A stretch of DNA of 64,000 nt from an uncultured Clostridia bacterium (GTDB lineage: Bacteria; Bacillota; Clostridia; Christensenellales; Aristaeellaceae), in assembly GCA_934643825.1 (NCBI GenBank), contig CAKUCW010000002.1, forward strand, positions 62,001 to 126,000, written 5' to 3'. Shown here in pieces: positions 26,418 through 34,532 of the stretch. A model generated the notes under the pieces. That model was not told the origin of the DNA, did not search any database, and saw only the letters and a program-made list of their open reading frames with translations. Each line of letters starts with the position of its first letter. The first letter of the stretch is position 1. A program made the translations under genes and the position numbers.

Positions 26418-27302
26418 TTATTCCTCTGCCTTGTACCTCTTTCGGCAATCATCTGAGCAGAATCGGGAATCGGCACGCCTGGCGATGAAGGCTCGCTGAC
26501 AATGCTCGCACATCTTGAGCGGATTCTTCGTGTCGGTCAGACCCAGGGAGAAGAAGAACCGAATGGTCAGCAGCAACGAATGGAAGTCCCACACCATCAC
26601 GGGATGATCGCGCAGCTCCAGATGATAGCCCGGCACATTGCCCTCAAAGCACGCGATGCCCTGCCGGTACAGCTCCTGTGCATTCCTGTCAAGGTACTTT
26701 CTGTCGTGCTCGTAGAGGTAAGCAGATGTAAAAGCAAACGCCCAGTCCCGGAAGACCTCCTTCAGCCAGTCGAAGCGCTCACCGTAGTCCCGCATGAAGG
26801 ACATGGCCTTAGCCTGAGGCTCGTCCCGGAAGGTCATCGCCAGTGCGATCTGCGTCCTGTCCTCGCCGGAGATTTGCCAGAGCGATTCAATGCCCCGCTT
26901 GTGAAAGTCCGGCATGGCGAACGGGAAAAAGAGCCTCAGATAGTCCTGTGTCTCCATGGTCTCCTGCCGGATGTACGGATTCTTCGGCAGGTAGACCCTC
27001 TCATACTCCACAAACCGTGGCGTGGTCGGGAGCGCAGTCATCAGGCCGAGCAGGCCGTACCGATGGGCAAAGCCCAGTATGGCCTCCTTCAGCTTCGCGT
27101 CAGACGCCTTGTGGAACAGCAGCAGCCCGATATTGACGGCCTCTACGACGAGCGCATCGGCTTGCTGAATGGGGTCATACACGGACGGCTTCGCGTCGGC
27201 AGTGGGCAGCAGATAGTCATACCCGTCAGGCGCTGTTCGCCATTCGTAGTCGCTGTACTTCGCCCAGTGCGCATGGGTGTGCTCAAACAGGTTTGCCGTC
27301 AT
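26418..27302 (-). CDS. Hypothetical protein with C-terminal zinc ribbon
   Basis: This 294-residue protein is unrecognised except at its C-terminus, where CEHCQRAFIARRADSRFCSDDCR (given here as CEHC, then FCSDDC) resembles CGNR/MYM-like treble-clef zinc ribbons. The body is helical and aromatic-rich without membrane segments. It overlaps the 3' end of the upstream minus-strand gene (27283-28113) by 20 bp, so the two are translated as a pair. Proteins of this layout recur in mobile elements of Clostridia; a nucleic-acid-binding accessory role is a guess. Confidence 0.6.
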   Translation of the reverse strand: MTANLFEHTHAHWAKYSDYEWRTAPDGYDYLLPTADAKPSVYDPIQQADALVVEAVNIGLLLFHKASDAKLKEAILGFAHRYGLLGLMTALPTTPRFVEYERVYLPKNPYIRQETMETQDYLRLFFPFAMPDFHKRGIESLWQISGEDRTQIALAMTFRDEPQAKAMSFMRDYGERFDWLKEVFRDWAFAFTSAYLYEHDRKYLDRNAQELYRQGIACFEGNVPGYHLELRDHPVMVWDFHSLLLTIRFFFSLGLTDTKNPLKMCEHCQRAFIARRADSRFCSDDCRKRYKAEE

Positions 27303-28113
27303 GGGCCGCCCGCCTCCTTTGCGTCAATGTGTATGCCTTCAGAAATGCCTGCTCCTGATGCGTCAACTCTGCGTTTTCCTCTGACAGCTTCGTGAGCGCG
27401 GCAAACAACTTCTTGTGGATTTTGCGTTGCACCGTCCCGCGCACCTTTCGGATATTCCGCTCCGTCTGTTCCCGCAGAAGGGCAAGCTGATGTGCGGAAT
27501 ACAGGCGAATTCCCAGGAAGTACAGGATTTCCTTATGATCCTGCTTCAGATTCATCACAATCTGCCGCAGGTAATCCCGATCCGTCAGGTCGTGCATCCG
27601 GAACAGGCAGTTGCAAAGGAGATCATCAAACTCTCCGCGACAGATCTGCCGGAAGGTCGGACAGCTCATGCTGTTCGGCACAATGCCATCCTCGTCTGAC
27701 GCAAGGTATTCCACGGGTGTGTCGCCGCGCAGGCTTTCATACCTGCGCTCCCTGCGCATCCGGCTTTGCTCTTCTCGATCATACCAGCTGACCACGGATT
27801 GAAACTCTGCTGCTGTCCGGGCAGACAGTTCCAACCTGCGAAGCGCTTCCTCGCGCACGCTCTGCGCCACACGCTTTCTGCGTTCAGCAGCGGAGCGTGT
27901 ATCCTCCGGAAAACTTTTGGATTTCTCGGCCAGCACGGGTGTATCTAAAGAGTCTCCGGTGCTGTCACCATCATCCTGATACGCCCAGTCCTGCGAATCG
28001 TCGCAGGGATCAGGCGCCTTTGCATAGCTGCTCCAGGGCAGTTCCTCATCCGGGATTTCGTTGCCGTCGTCATCGTAAAAAACCATGTCCCGTATCCGAT
28101 ACTCTGCACGCAT
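27283..28113 (-). CDS. Hypothetical protein with sigma-region-4-like helix-turn-helix
   Basis: This 276-residue protein has an acidic N-terminal third (YDDDGNEIPDEELPW), a charged helical middle, and a C-terminal stretch (LKQDHKEILYFLGIRLYS, then LLREQTERNIRKVRGTVQRKI) that looks like the helix-turn-helix of sigma-70 region 4. It may be a transcriptional accessory protein of the element. ATG at 28113 was chosen because GGAG lies 6 nt upstream; a longer frame reaches 28317 but would overlap the divergent recombinase leader. It is divergent to the recombinase gene. Confidence 0.5.
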   Translation of the reverse strand: MRAEYRIRDMVFYDDDGNEIPDEELPWSSYAKAPDPCDDSQDWAYQDDGDSTGDSLDTPVLAEKSKSFPEDTRSAAERRKRVAQSVREEALRRLELSARTAAEFQSVVSWYDREEQSRMRRERRYESLRGDTPVEYLASDEDGIVPNSMSCPTFRQICRGEFDDLLCNCLFRMHDLTDRDYLRQIVMNLKQDHKEILYFLGIRLYSAHQLALLREQTERNIRKVRGTVQRKIHKKLFAALTKLSEENAELTHQEQAFLKAYTLTQRRRAAHDGKPV

Positions 28114-28282
28114 CTGCTTCTCCATCCAAAAAAATAAGAACAATCGTTTGCGTTCATTGTAGTTTATGAAGAGCAAAATGTCAATTTCTTTTTCACATAT
28201 TGCAAAAACAGTTCCGGAAAAGGCCGATGTTTGTCCTATAGGCAGAGGGAGAATCAAACCCATCCCCCAGGAAGGAGAACGC

Positions 28283-29926
28283 GTGGAACAAATCCAAAAC
28301 ATCGGGCCGCTCATCACTGCCCTCTATGAGCGATTGTCCCGCGACGATGAACAGGAGGGCGAATCAAACTCCATCACCAACCAGAAACGACAGCTTGAAA
28401 GCTATGCTGACGAGCATGGCTTCCCCAATTGCCGTCACTACACAGACGACGGCTTCAGTGGCGGCAACTTCGAGCGCCCCGGCTGGAAACAGCTCATTGC
28501 GGACATCGACGCAGGCAAAGTCGGTACCGTCATCGCCAAAGACCTCAGCCGCGTAGGACGCGATTATGTGGAGACAGGCTTCTACACGGAGGTCTATTTC
28601 CGGCAGAAGGGCATCCGCTTTATCGCCATCGGCAATGGCGTGGATACTGCCAATCCCGTCAGCAGCGAGTTTGCGCCATTTATGAATGTGCTGAACGAAA
28701 TGTATCTGCGCGACCAGTCGCGAAAGATGCGTACCTGCTACCACCAGAAGGGCAATGCGGGTTTACCAACCAACAACCTGTGCATCTACGGCTATCGCAA
28801 AGACCCGGAGGACAGGAATCATTGGCTCGTCGATGAGGAAGCCGCAGCCATTGTGCGCCGCATCTTCGAGCTGGCGATGGAATGTCACGGACCTTATGAG
28901 ATCGCACGCATTTTGGAACAGGAGCAGGTATATTGCCCCTCTTACTACAACGCCATCCACGACAACTGCATGAAGCGCTCTACCACGGACATGAGCAGGC
29001 CTTACGCATGGAACGGCGTAACCGTCACGAACATTCTGAAGCGCCCGGAGTACATGGGACATACAGTCAACTTCCGTTCATCCAAGAAAGGTCTTAAGGC
29101 CAAGCGTGTGCAGAACACCCGCGAGGAATGGCGCATCTTTGAAAACACACACGAGGCCATCATCCCGCCGGATCGCTGGGAACTGGCGCAGTATGCCTTG
29201 TTCGTTCGCAGGAGGACGGACAGCACCGGCACAGCCAATCCCCTGACCGGCAAGCTGGTCTGTGCGGAGTGCGGCGCATTCATGAACAACAGGAGGAGCA
29301 AGGCTGGAAAGACCGGCAGGCACTCGGATGATTTCTACGACTGCCCGACCTACAGCCATGGCAACGGCTGCTGCGGTCATTATATCTCCACAGAGAATGT
29401 GCGGGAGCTTGTGCTGCAGGCTATCCACTCCGTTGGGCGATACGCTATCGGCAATGAAGCCGAGTTTGCGGAAAAGGTGCGCGATGTATCCGCACTGCGC
29501 CATGCAGATGAGGTCAGAGGAAAACAGGCCGAGGCTGATCATGCGAGGCAGCGTATCGACGAGTTGGATGCAATTATTCGCACGCTCTACGAGCGCTACG
29601 CGCTGGGCAAGATCCCGGAGAGCCGCTTTGAAGCGCTGACAGTCGGATATGAGAAGGAGCAGAGTAACCTTCGGAGCCTTTTAGAAAAAGATGAAGCAGA
29701 GCTTGTTTCCTATCAAAACGACACGGACAATATTGATTGCTTCATGAAAGCCATCAGGAAGTACCGCGATCCCGACACGCTGACCGCACCCATGCTCAAC
29801 GAGCTGATCGAGAAGATTGTCGTTCATGCGCCAGTAAAAGAAAATGGAGAACGCCATATGCAGTTGGATGTAATTTTCCGCTTTATCGGGAACTTCATCG
29901 TGCCCCTCAATGAGAATGCAGCTTAA
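28283..29926 (+). CDS. Large serine recombinase
   Basis: This 547-residue recombinase has an N-terminal resolvase domain with the catalytic Ser in LYERLSRDDEQEGESNSI. A recombinase domain contains YRKDPEDRNHWLVDEEAA, followed by a zinc ribbon (LVCAECGAFM ... CPTYSHGNGCCGHY) and a coiled-coil segment (about residues 425-500). It should catalyse excision and integration of the element at a short crossover site. GTG 28283 follows AAGGAG at 5 nt. All expected motifs look intact. Confidence 0.9.
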   Translation: MEQIQNIGPLITALYERLSRDDEQEGESNSITNQKRQLESYADEHGFPNCRHYTDDGFSGGNFERPGWKQLIADIDAGKVGTVIAKDLSRVGRDYVETGFYTEVYFRQKGIRFIAIGNGVDTANPVSSEFAPFMNVLNEMYLRDQSRKMRTCYHQKGNAGLPTNNLCIYGYRKDPEDRNHWLVDEEAAAIVRRIFELAMECHGPYEIARILEQEQVYCPSYYNAIHDNCMKRSTTDMSRPYAWNGVTVTNILKRPEYMGHTVNFRSSKKGLKAKRVQNTREEWRIFENTHEAIIPPDRWELAQYALFVRRRTDSTGTANPLTGKLVCAECGAFMNNRRSKAGKTGRHSDDFYDCPTYSHGNGCCGHYISTENVRELVLQAIHSVGRYAIGNEAEFAEKVRDVSALRHADEVRGKQAEADHARQRIDELDAIIRTLYERYALGKIPESRFEALTVGYEKEQSNLRSLLEKDEAELVSYQNDTDNIDCFMKAIRKYRDPDTLTAPMLNELIEKIVVHAPVKENGERHMQLDVIFRFIGNFIVPLNENAA

Positions 29927-29949
29927 GTGCACTGAAAGGAATCATCATC

Positions 29950-31652
29950 ATGAACATGTTCACAACCATGAAAGAGCCAAGAAGAGCAACAAAGGATTCT
30001 CACAACGAGCAATCCTGCAACGCAACTGCTCTTTATGAGCGTTTGTCCCGCGATGACGAGCTGGGCGGCGAATCGAACTCCATCACCAATCAGAAGGCTT
30101 TTCTTGAATGTTACGCCCGGGAACAGGGCTTCACCGGCTGCCGTCACTACACGGACGACGGCTACAGCGGCGGCAACTTCGACCGTCCCGGCTGGAAACA
30201 GCTGATTGCGGATATTGAAAACGGGATTGTGAAAACGGTGATTGTGAAGGATATGAGCCGTGTCGGACGCAACCACATTGAAACCGGCTTTTATACAGAA
30301 GTCTATTTTACCAGGATGGGCGTGCGGTTCATCGCCGTAAACAACGGCATCGACAATGCCAACCCCGACAGCACCGAGTATGCCGGAATCCTGAACATCA
30401 TGAACGAGTGGTATCTCAAGGATCAGTCGCGGAAGATGCGCTCTGCTGCGCAGCTCAAGGGAAAGTCGGGAAAGCCGTTGGCAAAGCATCCTTGCTTTGG
30501 CTATATGAAAGACCCGGCGAACAAGAACCATTGGCTCGTCGATCCGGAAGCCGCGCAGACCGTCCGGCGCATCTTTGAGCTGGCTGCTTCCGGATTATCG
30601 CAGATTAAGATTTGTAGGGTGCTGGCACAAGAGCAGTTTATGACGCCCGGTTCTTATTACGCGCAGCATGACCCCAATGGTTTTGGCAGACAGTATATAG
30701 GCCAAAAGCCACATCAATGGACAGCCAACATGATCTGCCAGATCGTCAGAAGGCGCGAATACCTCGGCGAAACCGTGAACTTCAAAACGTCGGTGCCCGA
30801 ATATCACGCGAAACAAATCCGCATCTCCCAAGAAAACCGTTTGGTTTTCACCAATACGCACGAGGCAATCGTCAGCGAAGAGCTCTGGCAAGCGGCGCAG
30901 CGCATCTTTCACCCTGAATTGTCAAGCCGGTCGGTTCGCTCAAAGAGCGTTCTTCGTGGGCTGATGATCTGAGGAGAATGCGGAAAGCCCATGAGGTTCC
31001 ATGCAAAGTCACATGATGAAGAAAAGGGTGAATTCATCTGCGCCACCCATAAGAAGTCTGTCGGATACGCTCAACGCCTGTGTACACATAACGCCATCCG
31101 TATTTCTGTTGTCAAGGAAATTGTAAAGAATGTGATTCAGACCGTCAGCCGTTACGCCATCACAGACGAAGATGGATTTCGGCGGGCGCTGTCAAAGCAG
31201 GCACAGCAGGTTCAGCCTGACTTGCAAAAGCGAATAAGCCGACGGATTCGCGCCAGAGAGAAGCGAATCGCCGAGCTGGAGCACCTGCTGAAAAAGCTCT
31301 ATGAGGATTATGCGCTGGGGCACATCACGGAAACGCGGTTTGAAAAGCTCTCCGCTTCCTACGAACAGGAAGAAGAGGAACTGAAAGAAAGCCTGATCAC
31401 AGAAAAGGTGCAGCTGGCTGAAGCTCAGAAGGAGGCTGACCGCACAGAGCAATTTCTTGCGCTGGCGAGAAAATACCGCGACTGCACGGAGATTACCGAT
31501 GACATGATTAGGACATTCGTGGAAAAGATCGTCGTTCACAAGACCGTCCGCTCCGCAGCCGGACAAAAACGAGACAGATCGAGGTTCATCTGAACTTCAT
31601 CGGACAGTTTGTCCTTCCGCCAGAGGCGCGGGAGCAGAACGATGAACAATAG
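29950..31652 (+). pseudogene. Second large serine recombinase, interrupted by TGA and a frameshift
   Basis: The catalytic and recombinase domains are intact (LYERLSRDDELGGESNSI at the N-terminus), but the frame stops at TGA 30970-30972. Reading continues in the same frame with GECGKPMRFHAK. The TGA replaces the first Cys of the zinc-ribbon CxxC, by comparison with LVCAECG in the upstream recombinase. A second lesion lies at the run of five A's (31565-31569). One extra A would restore the family tail (TRQIEVHLNFIGQFVLPPE) and the stop at 31650-31652, instead of the present stop at 31591. Two lesions make a pseudogene more likely than recoding. The first 340 residues could still be made. Confidence 0.85.
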
Positions 31653-31743
31653 CATATTTCATCACAGGCAATGCGTGAGATTTCTTCTCCGTGTTGCCTT
31701 TTTCTATATTCCATTCTACGGCATAAGCCGGAAAGGAGGATTC

Positions 31744-31926
31744 ATGGCACAGAACACCCCGGTAATGAAGATGACCCGCCGTTATGGCCGCACGGTTTAT
31801 GAAGTGGCCGCATATTGCAGCCCGGACAGCAAGGCGACGTATGAAGATCGCCTGCTGCAGCTGATTCGTCACGCTGCGAAGGAAGAATCCGTATCGGATG
31901 CAAGTGATGATGACGATTCAGTGTAA
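31744..31926 (+). CDS. TnpW-like transposon protein
   Basis: This 60-residue protein resembles the TnpW family (short proteins with NTPVxxxxxGRTxYxV and an LLQLI helix): MAQNTPVMKMTRRYGRTVYEV, then YEDRLLQLIRHAAKEE and an acidic tail. ATG 31744 lies 5 nt after AAAGGAGGA; an upstream in-frame extension would run into the recombinase tail. Its function is not known. Confidence 0.7.
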   Translation: MAQNTPVMKMTRRYGRTVYEVAAYCSPDSKATYEDRLLQLIRHAAKEESVSDASDDDDSV

Positions 31927-31982
31927 GCAGCATTTTCTATTATACACATCAACCATTCCCGCCCCGGAGGTTACGAGGGCTT

Positions 31983-32342
31983 ATGGAGGTATTTATGCGA
32001 ATCAACAATGACTTTATCATCGTTGGCGTGGATGCCGGCTATGGCAACATGAAGACGGCGAACACCATCTTTCCGACCGGTCTGGCGGCGATGGACACCA
32101 AATCCTACTTTGACGGTGATATCCTGCACTACCATGGCAGGTGGTACCGCATTGGCGAAGACCACAAGGCGTTCAACCCGGACAAGACGGCTGACGAGGA
32201 CTTCTACATTCTCACGCTGGCTTCTATTGCCGCTGAGCTTCGGACAAAAGACATCACGGAAGCGAACATCTATCTCGCCATCGGGCTTCCGACGACGTGG
32301 ACTGTCCGCCAGCGCAATGCGTACCGCGAATACATGATGTGA
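31983..32342 (+). pseudogene. ParM/StbA-like segregation protein, C-terminally truncated
   Basis: The frame encodes only the N-terminal third of an actin-like ParM family protein: IIVGVDAGYGNMKTAN (phosphate-1 loop), FDGDILHYHGRWYRIGE and LASIAAELR. It stops after REYMM where relatives continue for about 180-200 residues including the second phosphate loop. No continuation is visible downstream, so a deletion is likely. ATG 31983 or ATG 31995 (after GGAGGT) may be the start. It cannot form a filament-type ATPase. Confidence 0.75.
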
Positions 32343-32353
32343 CGAATGGACGA

Positions 32354-32407
32354 GAGTGCATCACTTTGATGCCAGCGTACAGGCTGGCGCATCAGAGTGA
32401 TGCGCTC
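32354..32407. repeat. Long imperfect palindrome
   Basis: GAGTGCATCACTTTGATGCCAGC and, after a short loop, GCTGGCGCATCAGAGTGATGCGCTC are nearly fully complementary over about 23 bp. The pair is followed by TTTCTCTTT. The inner motif CATCACTTTGATGC recurs as a direct copy at about 32465-32478. It may be a terminator for the truncated ParM frame or a protein-binding site next to the candidate oriT. Confidence 0.7.
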
Positions 32408-32510
32408 TTTCTCTTTACCCAAGAACACAAAGCGTCAGAATGATGGATAACCATTGAAACAATCATCACTTTGATGCAGCTTGTCTATAACTCGATTCAA
32501 AGGAGACAAA

Positions 32511-32750
32511 ATGCTGGATATCGATCGCCTGCTGGCGAACATGCCGAAGGATGAGGACGAGCTGAAAGCCGTACAGGAAAAGCACCGGCAAATCCTTCAG
32601 GAAAACCGCGATAAAGAAAAAGCGCGGAAGGCACGCAACCACTGGCTCTGTGAACACGGAGCCATACTGGAGGCGTACTTTCCGCAGACCATCTCAATGG
32701 ACAGTGCACAGTTCGCTGCGTTCATGCAGGAGCTTGCCGCAGGCCGGTAA
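32511..32750 (+). CDS. Small hypothetical element protein
   Basis: This 79-residue soluble, highly charged, helical protein (MLDIDRLLANMPKDEDELKAV, then ARKARNHWLCEHGAILEAYFP) has no recognised domain. ATG 32511 follows AAAGGAGA. Its position immediately upstream of the candidate oriT and relaxase gene suggests a mobilization accessory, but that is only context. Confidence 0.55.
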   Translation: MLDIDRLLANMPKDEDELKAVQEKHRQILQENRDKEKARKARNHWLCEHGAILEAYFPQTISMDSAQFAAFMQELAAGR

Positions 32751-32753
32751 CGG

Positions 32754-32830
32754 ACGGGGGCGTTTCGGGGAAACTCGGGGCGTCCCCGCTTCATTTCGAC
32801 GAGAAATGCGCACTTATACATACATGCCGC
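32754..32830. other. Candidate origin of transfer (oriT), MOBQ-like
   Basis: The stretch contains a GTTTC-GGG-GAAAC hairpin (about 32762-32775), a perfect inverted repeat CATTTC-GACGA-GAAATG (32792-32808), and directly after it CGCACTTATA, whose complement TATAAGTGCG matches the TAAGTGCG core of RSF1010/R1162-type nic sites. It lies about 130 bp upstream of the MobA/MobL relaxase gene, as expected for a cis-acting origin. The relative orientation of hairpin and core differs from R1162, so the nick position is uncertain. Confidence 0.5.
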
Positions 32831-32956
32831 ATGACCTCATGCAGCACGTATGTCGTGCGCCCTGCGGGGCTGTTGCGGACTCTGTCCGCGATGGGGCAAG
32901 CCCATACCCCAGGATACGAAACGGCTCCTGCGGGAGCCAATGCGAAGGAGGAACAC

Positions 32957-34408
32957 TTGGATTTCTTTCACTGCCCGATCAAGATCATCTCGCGGAACAA
33001 GGGACGTTCCGCTGTCGCCGCGTCCGCGTACATCAGTGCAACACAGATGGAAAACACATGGGACGGGACGACTCACGATTACACCCGCAAGCGTCATGTG
33101 GTGTATGCCGAGGTCATGCTGCCTGAGCACGCGCCGCCGGAATACGCTGACCGCAATGTATTGTGGAACAGCGTGGAATGGAGCGAAACGAAGCGCGACG
33201 CCCAGCTGGCCCGCACGGTAGAGCTAGCGCTTCCCGCCGAGCTGACACATGAGCAGAACATCGCGCTCATCCGCAGGTTTGTGCAGAAAACCTTTGTGGA
33301 TAAGGGCATGTGCGCCGATATAGCTTTTCACGATAAAGGGGACGGCAACCCTCATATTCATATCATGCTGACCATGCGTGCCTTGCAGGAGGACGGGCGC
33401 TGGGCACCCAAGAGCAGGCTGGTGTACAATCTCGACGCGAACGGCAACCGCATCCCCGCCAAACAGAAGGGGCGCTGGAAAACGCACAAGGAACACACCG
33501 TGAACTGGGATGACCGCGGAAACGCGGAAATCTGGCGCGTTGCGGCTGCTGACGCCATCAATGAAGCACTGCGGGATGCAGGGTTTACGCAGGGCTTTGT
33601 CGATCATCAAAGCTATGCCCGGCAGGGCAAGGAGCGCATTCCCATGATTCACGAAGGCCCGGAAGCGCGCGCCATGCAGCAGCGCGGTATTCCGACAGAG
33701 GTGAGCGAGCGGAACCGTGAAATCCGCGAGCAGAACAAGCAGCTTGAGCAGATGCAGGCACGGCTGACCAGGCTCAACACCTGGGCACAGTATGAGAAGA
33801 AGATGGACGAAGCACTGATCGCGCAGGGCGAGGACGTGTCCAATCTGTATCTGCGCTATGTGCTGGCGTCCCGGATTTTTGAATCCACCGTGCCGCCCAA
33901 TCGGAAGGATCGCCGACTGGAGGACGCGACCGGCCTGATGGTCGTCATGAATGATTACAACATCACCGACGCCGCATCCTATGCAGAAGCGGTTAAGCAG
34001 GCCAATGCGAAATTCTATGATCTGCGCAGCAGACGCAAGGAAAACGCAGAGCTGTCCAGCGCGATTGGCGCACGGATACACGCTTACGAGGATAGGAAGA
34101 AGTATCAGCGGTATTACAGCTCTTGGAGCAAGCTCTCCGGCAGCAAGGCCAGCGCCTACGAGCGGGAGCATGCGTTTGAACTGCACAAGTACCGTCAAGC
34201 GGATGAAGCATTAAGCCGCTGGGAAGCTGACGGAGAACGAATCGATTACAAGGGCTGGCAGACAGCGATGAAGCATCTCAACAAGGAACGGTTTTCGCTT
34301 GACTTTGAGCTACGCGGGCAGAAGGAGGATATCCGCAGGCTGGAAGTCGTCAAGAGGGAGTTCATCCGGGAGAGGAAAAGGTCGCAGCCAGAAAGAGACG
34401 AAAGATGA
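32957..34408 (+). CDS. MobA/MobL family relaxase
   Basis: This 483-residue HUH-type relaxase nicks and covalently binds one strand at oriT to start conjugative mobilization. The N-terminal segment MDFFHCPIKIISRNKGRSAVAASAYIS matches the family (quoted here in pieces: MDFFHCPIKIISR and RSAVAASAY). Metal-binding motif III is HDKGDGNPHIHIML with His125, His133 and His135. TTG 32957 follows AAGGAGG at 5 nt; the open frame upstream is probably the oriT region, not protein. The C-terminal half is charged and coiled-coil-like. No helicase or primase domain is seen, consistent with a mobilizable rather than self-transmissible element. Confidence 0.9.
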   Translation: MDFFHCPIKIISRNKGRSAVAASAYISATQMENTWDGTTHDYTRKRHVVYAEVMLPEHAPPEYADRNVLWNSVEWSETKRDAQLARTVELALPAELTHEQNIALIRRFVQKTFVDKGMCADIAFHDKGDGNPHIHIMLTMRALQEDGRWAPKSRLVYNLDANGNRIPAKQKGRWKTHKEHTVNWDDRGNAEIWRVAAADAINEALRDAGFTQGFVDHQSYARQGKERIPMIHEGPEARAMQQRGIPTEVSERNREIREQNKQLEQMQARLTRLNTWAQYEKKMDEALIAQGEDVSNLYLRYVLASRIFESTVPPNRKDRRLEDATGLMVVMNDYNITDAASYAEAVKQANAKFYDLRSRRKENAELSSAIGARIHAYEDRKKYQRYYSSWSKLSGSKASAYEREHAFELHKYRQADEALSRWEADGERIDYKGWQTAMKHLNKERFSLDFELRGQKEDIRRLEVVKREFIRERKRSQPERDER

Positions 34409-34503
34409 GCGCTAAAGAACAAAATCCTTATGCACATTGCGAGCATTCAAACAGTGCGGGCATCTTTGACTTTGTAACCCCGAATACTGATATAAGAGCT
34501 TGA
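34405..34503 (+). CDS. Short open frame overlapping the relaxase stop
   Basis: This 32-codon frame begins with an ATGA overlap at the relaxase stop (MSAKEQNPYAHCEHSNSAG...). It may be the 5' remnant of a longer element gene cut at the right boundary, or simply non-coding. No domain is recognised. After it, 29 bp remain before the kinase stop codon. Confidence 0.25.
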   Translation: MSAKEQNPYAHCEHSNSAGIFDFVTPNTDIRA

Positions 34504-34532
34504 GGAAAGTGGCTGGCAGCCCCTTCACTCCG

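Larger units (their letters stand above)
25640..34503. mobile_element. Degenerate Tn4451-like mobilizable element (approximate limits)
   Basis: The interval groups genes typical of mobilizable transposons of Clostridia: TnpV, large serine recombinases, TnpW, a ParM-like fragment and a MobA/MobL relaxase with a candidate oriT. It separates the housekeeping MATE gene from the YesM kinase gene. The ends are inferred from gene content only. The second recombinase and the ParM gene are broken, and no cargo such as a resistance gene is present, so the element is probably immobile or helper-dependent. Confidence 0.75.

Noticed and set aside
30970..30972. Selenocysteine codon in the recombinase
   Set aside because: Not fully excluded, but a second frameshift in the same gene and no clear downstream hairpin make a plain nonsense mutation more likely.
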